From Streptomyces sp. CG 926 (GTDB lineage: Bacteria; Actinomycetota; Actinomycetes; Streptomycetales; Streptomycetaceae), in the NCBI RefSeq assembly GCF_003148825.1, contig NZ_QGGZ01000003.1:62001-126000 (forward strand): 64,000 bases of DNA. The letters run 5' to 3'. Below the pieces are notes generated by a model that did not search any database, was not told the origin of the DNA, and saw nothing but the letters and a program-made list of their open reading frames with translations. The number at the start of each line of letters is the position of its first letter. Within the stretch, counting starts at the first letter, position 1. This document shows, in pieces, positions 45,715-55,709 of the stretch. Both the position numbers and the translations under genes were made by a program.

Positions 45715-48700
45715 GGTTCTCCCCGCCGTTCCCGGCCGCGCCGCCCAGTACCTCGTTCAGGACGTCGGCGACGCCCTCGATGTGGGGGTGGCGCATCATC
45801 GTGTAGTGGTTGCCGCCGACCGTGCGGACGTCGAAGTGCTGTCCGGTCAGCTCGGTCCAGGAGGTGGCGAGGTCCCACTCCTCCTCGTCGGCGCGGATCA
45901 GCGTGACCTTGCCCTTGACGGGGTCGGGCCGGAAGTTCCACACCAGGCGCAGGTTGGCGACCCACAGCTCGTAGATGCCCTGGATCTGCTCACGGCCGGC
46001 GTCCGGCGGCAGGTAGTCGCAGTCGCGGGCGATGCCGAGCAGGTAGTCGAGGTGCTCGCCCTCGTCCATGGCCTGGAGCTCGGCGAGCGGCTTGAGGCGC
46101 TGCCCGTAGTCCCACTGCAGGTTGGCGGCGATGGCCTCGACGATCTCGGCCGGGTCCGGCTCGGAACCGGCCGGTACGACGGCGGGCGCGTGCGCGTCCA
46201 TCATGACCACCGACACCTCGGCGCCGCTCTTCTCCAGCTCCCCCGCGACGGCGAAGGCGTTGGCACCGCCGTAGCACCAGCCGGCCACCGTGTACGGGCC
46301 CTCGGGCTGGGTCTCGCGGATCAGCGCGGCGTACTGGGCGGCGCGGTCGCCGAAGCCGGTGAACGGCAGCTCGCCGCCGGTGGGCGGCGGCGAGGCCAGC
46401 GCGTACAGCGGGCGCCCGGCCGGCTCGACGAGCGCGGCGAACGGCATGTAGCAGACGACCTCGCTGCCGGCCGGGTGGGCGAAGAACACCGGGGAGCCGG
46501 CGCCGCCGTCACCGGAGCCGAGCTCGACCAGGTGCACCCCGGTCTCGTCCTGGTAGCCCTCGCGCAGCATCCGGGCGAACCGCTCGACGGTGGCGCCCCG
46601 GAAGATCGCCGCCATCGGGAGCTGCTGACCGAACCGCTTCTCGATCTCCGCCATCAGCCGCAGGACGAGCAGCGAGTGACCGCCCAGGTCGAAGAACCGG
46701 TCGTGCAGGCCGATCGGGGAGACCCCGAGGACCTCCTCCCAGATGTGCGCGACCTCCAGCTCGACGGCGTCGCGCGGCGGCACGTAGCTCGCGGCGTCGC
46801 GTTCGACGGCGGGGGCGGGCAGGGCCCTACGGTCGATCTTGCCGCTGGTGTTGAGCGGGAAGGTCTCCAGCCGGACGATCGCGGCGGGGACCATGTAGTC
46901 GGGCAGGAACCCGCGCAGGTGCTCGCGCAGGTCCTCGGCGGTCACCGCCTCGTCGGCGGACTCGACGTAGCCGGTGAGCCGCTTGTCGCCGGGGCGGTCC
47001 TCGCGGACCAGGGCGACCGCGCGGCGCACCGCCGGGTGCTCCTCCAGCCGGGCCTCGATCTCGCCCAGCTCGATGCGGAAGCCGCGCAGCTTGACCTGGC
47101 CGTCGTCACGGCCGAGGAAGACGAGCGTGCCGTCCTCGCGCAGCCGCGCCTTGTCGCCGGTGCAGTAGAGGCGGGCGCCGGAGCGGCCGCCGAACGGGTC
47201 GGGAACGAACCGCTCCGCGGTCAGGCCGGGCCGGCCGCGGTAGCCGCGGGCGACCCCGGTGCCGCCCAGGTACAGGTCGCCGGGCATGCCGACGGGGACC
47301 GGGGCGAGCCGGTCGTCCAGGACGTACACCTGGGTGTTGTCGAGCGGCCGGCCGATGGAGATCTGCTCGGTGCCGCTGTCCAGGCGCCGGAAGGTGGACC
47401 AGATGGTGGTCTCGGTCGGCCCGTACACGTTCCAGGTGCGGCCGGGTTCGCGGACCAACTGCTCGGCCAAGGCGGGCGGCAGGGCCTCACCACCGACCAG
47501 GACGCGCAGCGAGCCGTCGTTTCGCCAGCCCGCCTCCACCAGCAGGTGCCAGGTGGCGGGGGTGGCCTGCATGACCGTGGCACCGGTCTCGGCGAGCAGC
47601 TCGGCGAGCCGCCGGCCGTCGACGGCCTGCTCCTTGGTGACGACGTGCACCCGGGCCCCGCTGATCAGCGGGGCGTACAGCTCCAGGCCCGCGATGTCGA
47701 AGGTGACGGGGGTGACGGCGGCGAGCGTGTCGCCGGGGGCCAGCCCGGTCTCCCGGGCCATCGCCAGGAGCAGGTTGACCAGGTTGCGGTGGGTCACCTC
47801 GACGCCCTTGGGGCGGCCGGTGGAACCCGAGGTGAAGATGACGTACGCGAGGCGGTCCTCGCCGGAGGCGGGCTGCGCCGGGACGGCGGGCGCGGCGGCG
47901 ATCGCCTGCGCGTCGGTGTCCAGGCGGATCCGCTCGCCGGGGCAGTCGGCGAGCGCGCCGAGCAGACCCTCGCGGGTGAGCAGGAAGCCGGTGCCGGCGT
48001 CGCCGGTCATGTCGGCCAGGCGCTGCGCCGGGTAGGCGGCGTCGAGCGGCAGGTAGGCGCCGCCCGACATGACCACGCCGAGCAGGGCGACGACGAGGTC
48101 CACCGAGCGGTCCAGGCAGACGCCGACGACGGTCTCGGGGGCGACGCCCCGCGCCTGCAGATGGGACGCCAGCCGGCCGGAGCGGTCCAGGAGTTCGCCG
48201 TACGTCAGGCGCTCGTCGCCGCAGGAGACGGCGACCGCGTCGGGGGTGGCGGCGGCCTGGCGACGGACCAGCTCGTCCAGGCCGAGGCCCGGCTCGCGTG
48301 CGGCCTCGGTGCTGTTCCACTCGACGAGCAGGGTGTGCGCCTCGTCGGCGTCGACCAGGGACAGGTCCTCGACGGTGCGTGCGGCGTCCTCGGTCATCTG
48401 CTCCAGGAGCCGCACGACCTGGCGGGCCATCCGCGCCATGGTGCTCTCGTCGAACAGGTCGGTGTTGTACTCGAACAGGCCGTGCAGGTGGTCCGCGGCG
48501 AGCTGCGGGTCGTCGAGGAACCCGAGGAACACGTCGTCCTTCGCGGTGGCGTTGTCGAGCATCAGCTCCTCCACGCGCAGCCCGGCCATCGGCGGCGGGT
48601 CCTCGTGGACGAAGTCCACCAGGATGAAGGAGGCCTGGTAGATCGGCGTACGACTGGGGTCGCGGGGGATGTCGAGCTCGTCCAGCAGGGTGCCGAACGG

Positions 48701-49807
48701 GATGTCGAAGTGGTCGAAGGCGCCCAGCATGGTGGAGCGGGTCGCCTGGAGCAGCTCGCGCACCGTCATCGCGGGCGAGACGGTGGTGCGCAGCGGCAGC
48801 ATCGTGAGGAAGTAGCCGATCATCGGCTCGGTCTCGGGCCGGCCGCGGGTGGAGGAGGTGGTGCCGACGACCACGTCCTGCTGGCCGGTGAGCCGGTGCA
48901 GCAGGGTCTTCCAGGCGGCGAGCAGCACGATGTTGATCGTGACGTCCTCGCGCTTGGCGAGGTCGCGGATCGCCTGGGTCAGCTCGGGGGTGAGCGGGAA
49001 CTGGTAGCGGGCGCCGTTGGAGGTCATGACCGGCGGGCGCGGCCGGTCGGTGGGCAGCTCCAGGACCAGTTCGGCGCCTTCGAGCTTCTTCTTCCAGTAC
49101 GGCAGGTGCTTGTGCCGGACCTCCTCGCGCAGCCACTGCGGCTGCCACTCGGAGTAGTCCGCGTAGTGCACCTCGACGGGCGGCAGCCGCGGCTCCCGGC
49201 CCGTCGCGAACGCCGTGTAGAACTCGGCGAACTCGGCGTTGAAGATGCCCATCGAGCCGCGGTCCCAGACCAGGTGGTCGACGGTGCCGACGAGCACGTG
49301 CTCGTCGTCGGCGACCCGCAGCATCGCGATGCGCAGCAGCGGTCCCTCGACGAGGTCGAAGGGGGCGCGCATCTCCTCGGTGGCCAGGCGCGTCAGCTCC
49401 GCCTCGCGCTCCTCCTGCGGTACGGAGCGCAGGTCGACGTGGCGGACCGGCACCTCCATGGCGGGGTGGACGACCTGGACGGGCGCGTGACCGTCCTGCT
49501 CGAAGGTGGTGCGCAGGGCCTCGTGGCGCCGCACGAAGGCGTCGGTGGCGCGCTGGAGGGCGTCCCGGTCCAGCTCGCCGTGCAGCTTCGAGGCGAAGTA
49601 GACGTTGTAGAGCGGGTCATCGGCGTCGAACTGGTGGATCAGCCAGATGCGCTCCTGGTCCACGGTGAGCGGGATCCGGTCGCCGCCCGTGCGCCGGGGG
49701 ATGGGGCCGGCCGTCGCGGGCGTCTGCGCCCGCTCGCGCATCTTCTTGTCCAAAAGGGCCCGTTGGGCGGGCGTGAGGCCGGCGAGCCGGTCGGCGAGTT
49801 CGGTCAC
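45707..49807 (-). CDS. NRPS: condensation-adenylation(Gly)-carrier-thioesterase
   Basis: A 1366-residue terminating module. A docking-like helix leads (RLAGLTPAQRALLDKKMRERA). The C domain has D177-H178-x-x-x-D182 where HHxxxDG is usual: the catalytic second histidine stays, the first is aspartate. The A domain reads D-I-L-Q-L-G-V-I-W, one change from the known glycine code DILQLGLIW. The carrier follows (LGGHSLL). The thioesterase has Cys1178 in GWCYGG, with Asp1204 and His1334 completing the triad: a cysteine nucleophile instead of serine. GTG 49807 overlaps the monooxygenase stop. Glycine is very likely the last monomer. Confidence 0.9.
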   Translation of the reverse strand: MTELADRLAGLTPAQRALLDKKMRERAQTPATAGPIPRRTGGDRIPLTVDQERIWLIHQFDADDPLYNVYFASKLHGELDRDALQRATDAFVRRHEALRTTFEQDGHAPVQVVHPAMEVPVRHVDLRSVPQEEREAELTRLATEEMRAPFDLVEGPLLRIAMLRVADDEHVLVGTVDHLVWDRGSMGIFNAEFAEFYTAFATGREPRLPPVEVHYADYSEWQPQWLREEVRHKHLPYWKKKLEGAELVLELPTDRPRPPVMTSNGARYQFPLTPELTQAIRDLAKREDVTINIVLLAAWKTLLHRLTGQQDVVVGTTSSTRGRPETEPMIGYFLTMLPLRTTVSPAMTVRELLQATRSTMLGAFDHFDIPFGTLLDELDIPRDPSRTPIYQASFILVDFVHEDPPPMAGLRVEELMLDNATAKDDVFLGFLDDPQLAADHLHGLFEYNTDLFDESTMARMARQVVRLLEQMTEDAARTVEDLSLVDADEAHTLLVEWNSTEAAREPGLGLDELVRRQAAATPDAVAVSCGDERLTYGELLDRSGRLASHLQARGVAPETVVGVCLDRSVDLVVALLGVVMSGGAYLPLDAAYPAQRLADMTGDAGTGFLLTREGLLGALADCPGERIRLDTDAQAIAAAPAVPAQPASGEDRLAYVIFTSGSTGRPKGVEVTHRNLVNLLLAMARETGLAPGDTLAAVTPVTFDIAGLELYAPLISGARVHVVTKEQAVDGRRLAELLAETGATVMQATPATWHLLVEAGWRNDGSLRVLVGGEALPPALAEQLVREPGRTWNVYGPTETTIWSTFRRLDSGTEQISIGRPLDNTQVYVLDDRLAPVPVGMPGDLYLGGTGVARGYRGRPGLTAERFVPDPFGGRSGARLYCTGDKARLREDGTLVFLGRDDGQVKLRGFRIELGEIEARLEEHPAVRRAVALVREDRPGDKRLTGYVESADEAVTAEDLREHLRGFLPDYMVPAAIVRLETFPLNTSGKIDRRALPAPAVERDAASYVPPRDAVELEVAHIWEEVLGVSPIGLHDRFFDLGGHSLLVLRLMAEIEKRFGQQLPMAAIFRGATVERFARMLREGYQDETGVHLVELGSGDGGAGSPVFFAHPAGSEVVCYMPFAALVEPAGRPLYALASPPPTGGELPFTGFGDRAAQYAALIRETQPEGPYTVAGWCYGGANAFAVAGELEKSGAEVSVVMMDAHAPAVVPAGSEPDPAEIVEAIAANLQWDYGQRLKPLAELQAMDEGEHLDYLLGIARDCDYLPPDAGREQIQGIYELWVANLRLVWNFRPDPVKGKVTLIRADEEEWDLATSWTELTGQHFDVRTVGGNHYTMMRHPHIEGVADVLNEVLGGAAGNGGENHA

Positions 49808-51087
49808 GACTGGTCTCCTTCGGTACAGGCCTCGGCGGCCCGGTACCGGTTCTTGAGTTCGGTGAGGTGTTCCAGGCCCTTGACGACCTGGCCCGGCGCG
49901 AGGCCGAAGTCGACCAGGCAGGCCACCTCGTCCACGCCGATGTCGACCAGGTCCTCGATCAGGGACTCGCACTTGTCGGGCGTACCGAGCAGCGCGAGCG
50001 TGTCGAAGTACCGCTCGAAGGTGGCGTTCAGCATCACGTCGCGCTCGGCCTCGGAGAGCTTGGAGTACTCGCTGCCGAAGCTGTCCTGCTGCGCGAGGAA
50101 GGTCTTGAGGTAGCCGGTCAGCGGCTCCCGCACGATCTCCCGGGCGCTCTCGTCGTCGGAGTCCAGGAACGTGTGCACCATCGCGGTGACCTTGGCGCGG
50201 GACGGGTCGTGCCCGGCCCCGACGAGCGCCTCGCGGTAGGCGGCGATCTTGTCCTTGAGGTCGGCGGGCCGCTGGGCGACCAGACCGGTCAGCAGGTACG
50301 CGCCCGCCTCACCGGCCTTGACGAACGTCTCGGGGCTGCCCTGCGCCGACACCCACACCGGGAGTTCGGCCTGGATCGGGCGCGGCAGGGTGCGTACCGA
50401 CTGGAGCGAGCCGTCGGCGCGGGGCAGTTCGACGCTCTCCCCGGCCCACAGCCGCCGGATCGTGGCGATCGCCTCGAACATCTCCTCCTTGCGGCGCGGG
50501 TAGCGCTGCTGCCCGTCACCGGGGGCCAGGAGGAAGTCGTCGGGGTGCCAGCCGGAGGCCGCCGAGATCGCGGCCCGACCGCCGGACAGGTTGTCGACGA
50601 CCGCCCACTCCTCGGCGACGCGCACCGGGTGGTGCAGCGGCAGCACACAGCTGCCCGCCCGGATCTGGATCGACTGCGTCTGTACGGCGATGGCCGCGGC
50701 CAGCACCGACGGGTTGGGGTAGAGGCCGCCGAAGTCCACGAAGTGCCGCTCGGGCACCCAGATCCCGGCGAAGCCGTTGGCGTCGGCGATCCGGGCGCTC
50801 TCCATCAGCAGGTCGTACTTGCCCGGACCGGCGGCGGTGCCGTCGCCGGAGAAGAAGAAGAGGCTGAACTCCATGGTGCTGTCGGGGCGCCGGGTGCGGC
50901 GCGGCGCTGCGCTCGGCCGGGCGCCGGCCTGCTGCCCCGCGTCCACGGTGGCGGGCGCCTTGAGGCCGCGCTCGCGCATCGCGCGCAGCAGGACCTCGCG
51001 CTGGTCCGGGCTCAAGGAGGCGAGCCGCTCCTGGAGCATGCGGGCCTGCGCCGCCTCGGCGTCGATGGTCGTCTTCTCGTCAGCCAT
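49804..51087 (-). CDS. luciferase-like (LLM) FMN-dependent monooxygenase, MupA/Atu3671 family
   Basis: A 427-residue protein. Residues about 13-45 are a helix LQERLASLSPDQREVLLRAMRERGL, like the N-terminal docking helix of the glycine NRPS (RLAGLTPAQRALLDKKMRER). The LLM domain (about 70-400) begins MEFSLFFFSGDG and includes GIWVPERHFVDFGG, LPLHHPVRVAEEWAVVDNLSGGRAAISAASGWHPDDF. Family members hydroxylate carrier-bound PKS/NRPS intermediates, so the helix suggests physical docking. It needs reduced FMN, probably from the operon's FMN reductase. It follows the PKS by 2 bases; likely alpha-oxidation of the PKS product, by inference. Confidence 0.88.
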   Translation of the reverse strand: MADEKTTIDAEAAQARMLQERLASLSPDQREVLLRAMRERGLKAPATVDAGQQAGARPSAAPRRTRRPDSTMEFSLFFFSGDGTAAGPGKYDLLMESARIADANGFAGIWVPERHFVDFGGLYPNPSVLAAAIAVQTQSIQIRAGSCVLPLHHPVRVAEEWAVVDNLSGGRAAISAASGWHPDDFLLAPGDGQQRYPRRKEEMFEAIATIRRLWAGESVELPRADGSLQSVRTLPRPIQAELPVWVSAQGSPETFVKAGEAGAYLLTGLVAQRPADLKDKIAAYREALVGAGHDPSRAKVTAMVHTFLDSDDESAREIVREPLTGYLKTFLAQQDSFGSEYSKLSEAERDVMLNATFERYFDTLALLGTPDKCESLIEDLVDIGVDEVACLVDFGLAPGQVVKGLEHLTELKNRYRAAEACTEGDQS

Positions 51088-51089
51088 GG

Positions 51090-54000
51090 TCAGTGCTCAC
51101 CCTTCAGCTTGTGTTCGGCCTCGGCGGCGGAGAGGGCTTCGACCTCGCGCAGCATCGCCTCGAACTCGTCCAGACCGATGGACTCGGCCTGGTGGGCGCG
51201 GATCGCTGCCGCGAGCCCGGGTACGGTCGGCGCCTCGAAGACGGCGCTCATCGGGAAGTCACCGTGCGCCTGGCGCAGCCGGCCCACGATCTGGATGGCG
51301 AACAGCGAGTTCCCGCCCAGGTCGTAGAAGTCGTCGTCCGGGCCGATGGGGGAGGCGCCGAGCGTCTCCTGCCACACCCGGGCCACCGACCGGGCCAGTT
51401 CGTCGTCCGGCCAGACCGTGGCGGGGTCCCAGTCGCCGGCCTCGCCGCGGCCACCGCCGAGCGCGTTCGTGAAGGAGGCCGCGGTCATGCCCTGCTGGTC
51501 GGCCAGGACGTCCTGGAAGTCGGCCCGGGACACGACCAGCTGGGGCAGGCCCGCGAAGAGCGCGGCACGGGCCAGGGCGAGACCGTCGGCGACGGGGATG
51601 CCCTGGCTCAGGCGCAGCCGCTCGTAGAGCTCGCGCACCTCGGGCAGCCCGGCCATCTGCTGCTCGAACCAGTCGTCCCACTCCCACTGCGACCAGTCGA
51701 GGGTGACGGTGGTGCGGCCCTGGGCGGAGCCCGCGGCGGCGAAGGCGTCCAGGAAGGCGGCGGCCGCGCAGTTGTCGGCCTGGCCGAAGCCGCCGACGAT
51801 GCCGGTGGTGGCCGAACCCGACAGGAAGAAGTCCAGGTCGTCGCCGGCGAGCAGCTCTTCGAGCAGCAGCGTGGAGCGCACCCGTGCCGCCAGTACGGCC
51901 TCGAAGTCGTCCCGCGACTTGAGCGCGACGAGTCCGGTGCCCCGGGCGTCCGCGCAGTGCAGGACTCCGTCGACGCCGCCCAGCAGGGAGCGGGCCTCCT
52001 CGACGAGCAGCCGGGCCTGCTCCGGGTCGGCCAGGTCGGCCGACCGGTAGGTGACGGCGTCCGGGCGGGCGGCGCGCAGCGCGGCGATCCGCCCGGCGCG
52101 GGCCCGCTCTGCGCCCGCGGGAAGCGCGGTCCACTCGCCCTCGGCCGGGAAGTGCGGGTCCCCGACGAGCACCAGGCGGGCGCCCGCCGCGGCGAGCTCC
52201 TCGGCGAAGCTCAGCCCGGCCTCGCCGGACACGCCGGTGACCAGGTAGCCGGCGTCGGCCCGCCAGGCCCGCGGGGAGGGTACGGCGGCCGGCTCGACGG
52301 GCGCGAAGGCGCGGATCAGCCGCTGGGTGCCCCGGTAGGCGACGAGGTTCTCGCTGCCGGGACCGGCCAGTTCGGCGGTGAGCTGCCGGGTCAGCCGCGC
52401 CCGGGCGGCGCTGTCCGCCGGGGGCAGCACGTCGACGCTCCGGCAGGTCAGCCAGGTGTACTCCTGGGGCAGGACGGTGACCGCCCCGTACAGGGCGGCC
52501 CGCTCGGGGCGGATCACGTCCGAGCCGTGCGCGTCCTGCAGCCGGTCGGTGAGTACGTCGACGCGCACCGGGGTGTCGACGCCGCTCTCGCCGAGCGCCT
52601 GGGCCAGCGCGACCAGGCTGTGGAAGCCGGTGGCGACGCCGTCGGCGTAGCGGTCCACGGCCGGGGCCGCGGCCGGGGCCGAGCCGTCCGGTCCGGTGAC
52701 GGCCCAGGCGTGCACGATCCGGTCCGGGACCGTCCCGTCCTGGCGCAGCTCCGCCAGGACGCGGCCCAGGTGCGCGGCGTCCGCCGGGTCGGCGTCGAAG
52801 CCGCGCTCGCAGGTGCGGGCGTACGTCGCCGCCTTGCGCACGGTGATGACGCCGTCGCCGCGCTCGCGCAGGGCGGCGGCCAGGTCGTCGGTCAGTCCGC
52901 GGTCGTCGGCCAGCACCAGCCAGGTGGCCGGTCCGGTCGGCTCCGGTCCGGTCGGCTCCGGGGCGGCGGCCAGCGGCGCGCGGTGCCAGACCGGCGCGTA
53001 CGTCCAGCGTGAGCTGTCGGTGCGGACGCTCGCGGTCCGGGTGGGCTTCGGCAGCAGGTGGCTGCGGCCCTGGAAGGGGTAGGCGGGCAGCGGCACCCGG
53101 CGGCGCGCGGTGCCCTCGTGCAGCGCGCTCCAGTCGACGCCGACGCCGTGGCGCCACAGCTCGGCCAGGCCCTCACGGACCGCGCGGTTCTCGGCGGGCG
53201 CGTCGGCGCCGGCGCGCGGCTTGCGCAGCAGGGTGACGACGGGGCCCGGCTCCGGGTGGGTCTTGACCAGCCCGCCGAGCTGGCTGCCGGGACCGGCCTC
53301 GACGAACACGGCGGGGCCGCGCTGGGCGAGGGCGGCGACGCCGTCGGAGAAGCGCACGGGGCGGCGGGTGTGGGCGACCCAGTACGCCGGGTCGGTGGCC
53401 TGCTCGTCGGTGATCCAGGTGCCGGTGACGTTGGACAGGAAGGGGATCTGCGGCGCGTTCAGCGTGACCGAGCGCAGCACCTCCTCCAGGCCGGCCAGGG
53501 CGGGCTCGACCAGCGCGGTGTGGAAGGCGTGCGAGGTCTCCAGCTCGCGTACGGAGGCGCCCTGGGCCTCCAGGACCCGACGGGCCTCGGCGACCTCCTC
53601 GGGGGTGCCGGCGACCACGCAGGAGCCGGGGGCGTTGACCGCGGCGATCGTCGCGCGGCCCTCCAACGCCCGGGCGAGCGCCTCCTCGTCGAGGAGCACC
53701 GACAGCATCCGGCCGGGCGCGAGGTCCTGCATCAGCCGGGCGCGGCGGGCGACCACGCGCGTGATGTCCTCCAGGGTGAACACCCCGGCCAGGCAGGCCG
53801 ACACGTACTCGCCCAGGCTGTGGCCGGTCATCGCGGACGGCCGGACGCCCCAGGAAAGCAGCAGCTGCGCGGTGGCGTAGTCCACGGAGAAGACGGTGGG
53901 CTGGGTGTAGAGGGTCCGGCTCAGCCGCTCGCGGGTCTCCTCACCGTCGGCGGCGAACGCCACCTCCCGGACGTCCCAGCCCAGGTGGGGCAGCAGCAGT

Positions 54001-55709
54001 TCGGCGCAACGGTCGAGGGCCGCGCGGAAGACGGGCTCGGTGCGGTACAGGTCCGCTCCCATGCCCGGGTACTGGGCTCCCTGGCCGGGGAAGAGGAACA
54101 CCACCTCGGGAGTCCCCTCGCCCTGACCGGCGGCCACGGCGGGCCGGCCCTGGCGCAGCGCGGCGGCGGCGCCCTCCCGGTCGGCGGCCACCACGGCCCG
54201 CCGGTAGGGGAGTTCGGCGCGCCCCTGCTGCAGGGTGTGGGCGGCGTCGGCGAGGGCCGGGCCGCTCCCGGCGAGCGCGTCCGCGAGGCGCTCCGCGGCG
54301 GCGTCGAGGGCCTCGGGGGTACGGGCGGACAGGGGCAGGATCTGCCAGTCGCCCTCGGTGTCCCCAGCCGTCCCGGGTTCCGTGGCGACGGTGGGGGCCG
54401 CCTCCAGGACCACGTGCGCGTTGGTGCCGCCGATGCCGAAGGCGCTCACCCCGGCGCGCGGCGGGGTCGCCGTCACCGGCCAGGGGATGCCTTCGCCGGT
54501 GACGACGAAGGGGCCCTTGTCGAGGGCGAGCCGCGGGTTGGGGGCGCGGAAGTGCGCGGTCGGCGGGATGAAGCGGTGCTCCAGGGCGAGCGCGGCCTTG
54601 ATCAGGCCGGCCACGCCGGCGGCGGCGTCGAGGTGGCCGATGTTGGACTTCACCGAGCCCAGGTGGACGGAGCCGGCGGCCGCGTCGGGCCCGAACGCCT
54701 CGGTGAGCGCCTGCACCTCGATGGGGTCGCCGAGCGGGGTGGCTGTGCCGTGCGCCTCGACGTACTGGACGGTGCCGGGCGGGGTGCCCGCGACGGCCAG
54801 CGCCTCGGCGATGACCTCGGCCTGACCGTGCGGGGACGGTGCGGTGAAGCCGATCTTCGCGGCGCCGTCGTTGTTGACGGCCGAGCCGCGGATGACGGCG
54901 TGGATGTGGTCGCCGTCGGCGACCGCGTCCTCCAGGCGCTTGAGGACGACCAGGGCGACGCCGTCGCCGGAGACCGTGCCGGAGGCGTCCGCGTCGAACG
55001 GGCGGCAGTGACCGTCCGTGGAGAGGATCGCGCCCTCCTCGTAGCGGTAGCCGCGCGGCTCGAACTCACGCACCGCGACCCCGCCCGCGAGCGCCATGTC
55101 CGACTCGCGGCCGAGCAGCGACTGCACGGCCAGGTGCACGCCCACCAGCGAGGAGGAGCAGGCGCTCTGCACGGTGAAGCTGGGGCCGGTCAGGCCGAGC
55201 TTGTAGGACAGGCGCAGCGCGAGCATGCCGGGGTCGTTGCCGATCGCGACCTGGATCTCGTCGGAGATCAGGCCGTCGTCGCCGGCGTCGGCGATCCGCT
55301 CGCGCAGGTAGCCGCTGCCGGAGGTGCCGGCGAAGACTCCGGTACGGCCCTGGAAGGAGCCCGCCGGATAGCCGGCCCGCTCCAGGGCCTGCCAGGCGGT
55401 CTCCAGCAGCAACCGGTGCTGCGGATCCATCAGTTCGGCCTCGGAGCGGGTCACACCGAAGAACTCGGCGTCGAACCGGTCGAACCCGTCGAGGGGGAAG
55501 CCCGACTTCACGTAGGCCGGGTCGGTCAGCAGCCGCTCGGGCACGCCCGCCTCGGCGAGCTGCTCGTCGGAGTAGTCGGTGCGTCCCTCCTCGCCCGCCG
55601 CCACCATGCGCCACAGGGCGTCGACATCGCCGGCACCGGGGAAGCGACCGCTCATCCCGATGATGGCCACGGACTGCTCGGGCAGCGGCAGATCCGCTTC
55701 GTACGTCAT
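51090..55709 (-). CDS. type I PKS: KS-AT(malonyl)-KR(inactive)-ACP
   Basis: A 1539-residue module. KS: Cys184 (SACSS), His320 (EAHGT), His359 (NIGHLDAAAG). AT: GHSLGEY with Ser631 and HAFH at 727-730, the malonyl-CoA signature. A KR (about 905-1410) keeps a GVSGEAG cofactor loop, but Tyr is replaced by Asn1313 (GQADNCAAAAF), the lysine by Arg1276 (AARV), and the second asparagine by alanine, so reduction is unlikely. ACP: GGNS, Ser1468. A C-terminal helix (LDEFEAMLREVEALS) fits a docking tail. It extends the acyl chain with malonate, leaving the beta-ketone. Its ATG overlaps the A-T stop. Confidence 0.92.
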   Translation of the reverse strand: MTYEADLPLPEQSVAIIGMSGRFPGAGDVDALWRMVAAGEEGRTDYSDEQLAEAGVPERLLTDPAYVKSGFPLDGFDRFDAEFFGVTRSEAELMDPQHRLLLETAWQALERAGYPAGSFQGRTGVFAGTSGSGYLRERIADAGDDGLISDEIQVAIGNDPGMLALRLSYKLGLTGPSFTVQSACSSSLVGVHLAVQSLLGRESDMALAGGVAVREFEPRGYRYEEGAILSTDGHCRPFDADASGTVSGDGVALVVLKRLEDAVADGDHIHAVIRGSAVNNDGAAKIGFTAPSPHGQAEVIAEALAVAGTPPGTVQYVEAHGTATPLGDPIEVQALTEAFGPDAAAGSVHLGSVKSNIGHLDAAAGVAGLIKAALALEHRFIPPTAHFRAPNPRLALDKGPFVVTGEGIPWPVTATPPRAGVSAFGIGGTNAHVVLEAAPTVATEPGTAGDTEGDWQILPLSARTPEALDAAAERLADALAGSGPALADAAHTLQQGRAELPYRRAVVAADREGAAAALRQGRPAVAAGQGEGTPEVVFLFPGQGAQYPGMGADLYRTEPVFRAALDRCAELLLPHLGWDVREVAFAADGEETRERLSRTLYTQPTVFSVDYATAQLLLSWGVRPSAMTGHSLGEYVSACLAGVFTLEDITRVVARRARLMQDLAPGRMLSVLLDEEALARALEGRATIAAVNAPGSCVVAGTPEEVAEARRVLEAQGASVRELETSHAFHTALVEPALAGLEEVLRSVTLNAPQIPFLSNVTGTWITDEQATDPAYWVAHTRRPVRFSDGVAALAQRGPAVFVEAGPGSQLGGLVKTHPEPGPVVTLLRKPRAGADAPAENRAVREGLAELWRHGVGVDWSALHEGTARRRVPLPAYPFQGRSHLLPKPTRTASVRTDSSRWTYAPVWHRAPLAAAPEPTGPEPTGPATWLVLADDRGLTDDLAAALRERGDGVITVRKAATYARTCERGFDADPADAAHLGRVLAELRQDGTVPDRIVHAWAVTGPDGSAPAAAPAVDRYADGVATGFHSLVALAQALGESGVDTPVRVDVLTDRLQDAHGSDVIRPERAALYGAVTVLPQEYTWLTCRSVDVLPPADSAARARLTRQLTAELAGPGSENLVAYRGTQRLIRAFAPVEPAAVPSPRAWRADAGYLVTGVSGEAGLSFAEELAAAGARLVLVGDPHFPAEGEWTALPAGAERARAGRIAALRAARPDAVTYRSADLADPEQARLLVEEARSLLGGVDGVLHCADARGTGLVALKSRDDFEAVLAARVRSTLLLEELLAGDDLDFFLSGSATTGIVGGFGQADNCAAAAFLDAFAAAGSAQGRTTVTLDWSQWEWDDWFEQQMAGLPEVRELYERLRLSQGIPVADGLALARAALFAGLPQLVVSRADFQDVLADQQGMTAASFTNALGGGRGEAGDWDPATVWPDDELARSVARVWQETLGASPIGPDDDFYDLGGNSLFAIQIVGRLRQAHGDFPMSAVFEAPTVPGLAAAIRAHQAESIGLDEFEAMLREVEALSAAEAEHKLKGEH

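Noticed and set aside
45707..49807. The DHLVWDRG sequence as proof of a dead C domain
   Set aside because: Only the first histidine is changed; the catalytic second histidine and the aspartate stay, so activity is likely enough not to call it dead.
45713..50113. A plus-strand open frame of 1466 codons opposite the glycine NRPS
   Set aside because: It mirrors the minus-strand gene. High G/C at third positions produces long antisense frames. Its translation has no recognisable motifs, while the minus strand has intact C-A-T-TE motifs.
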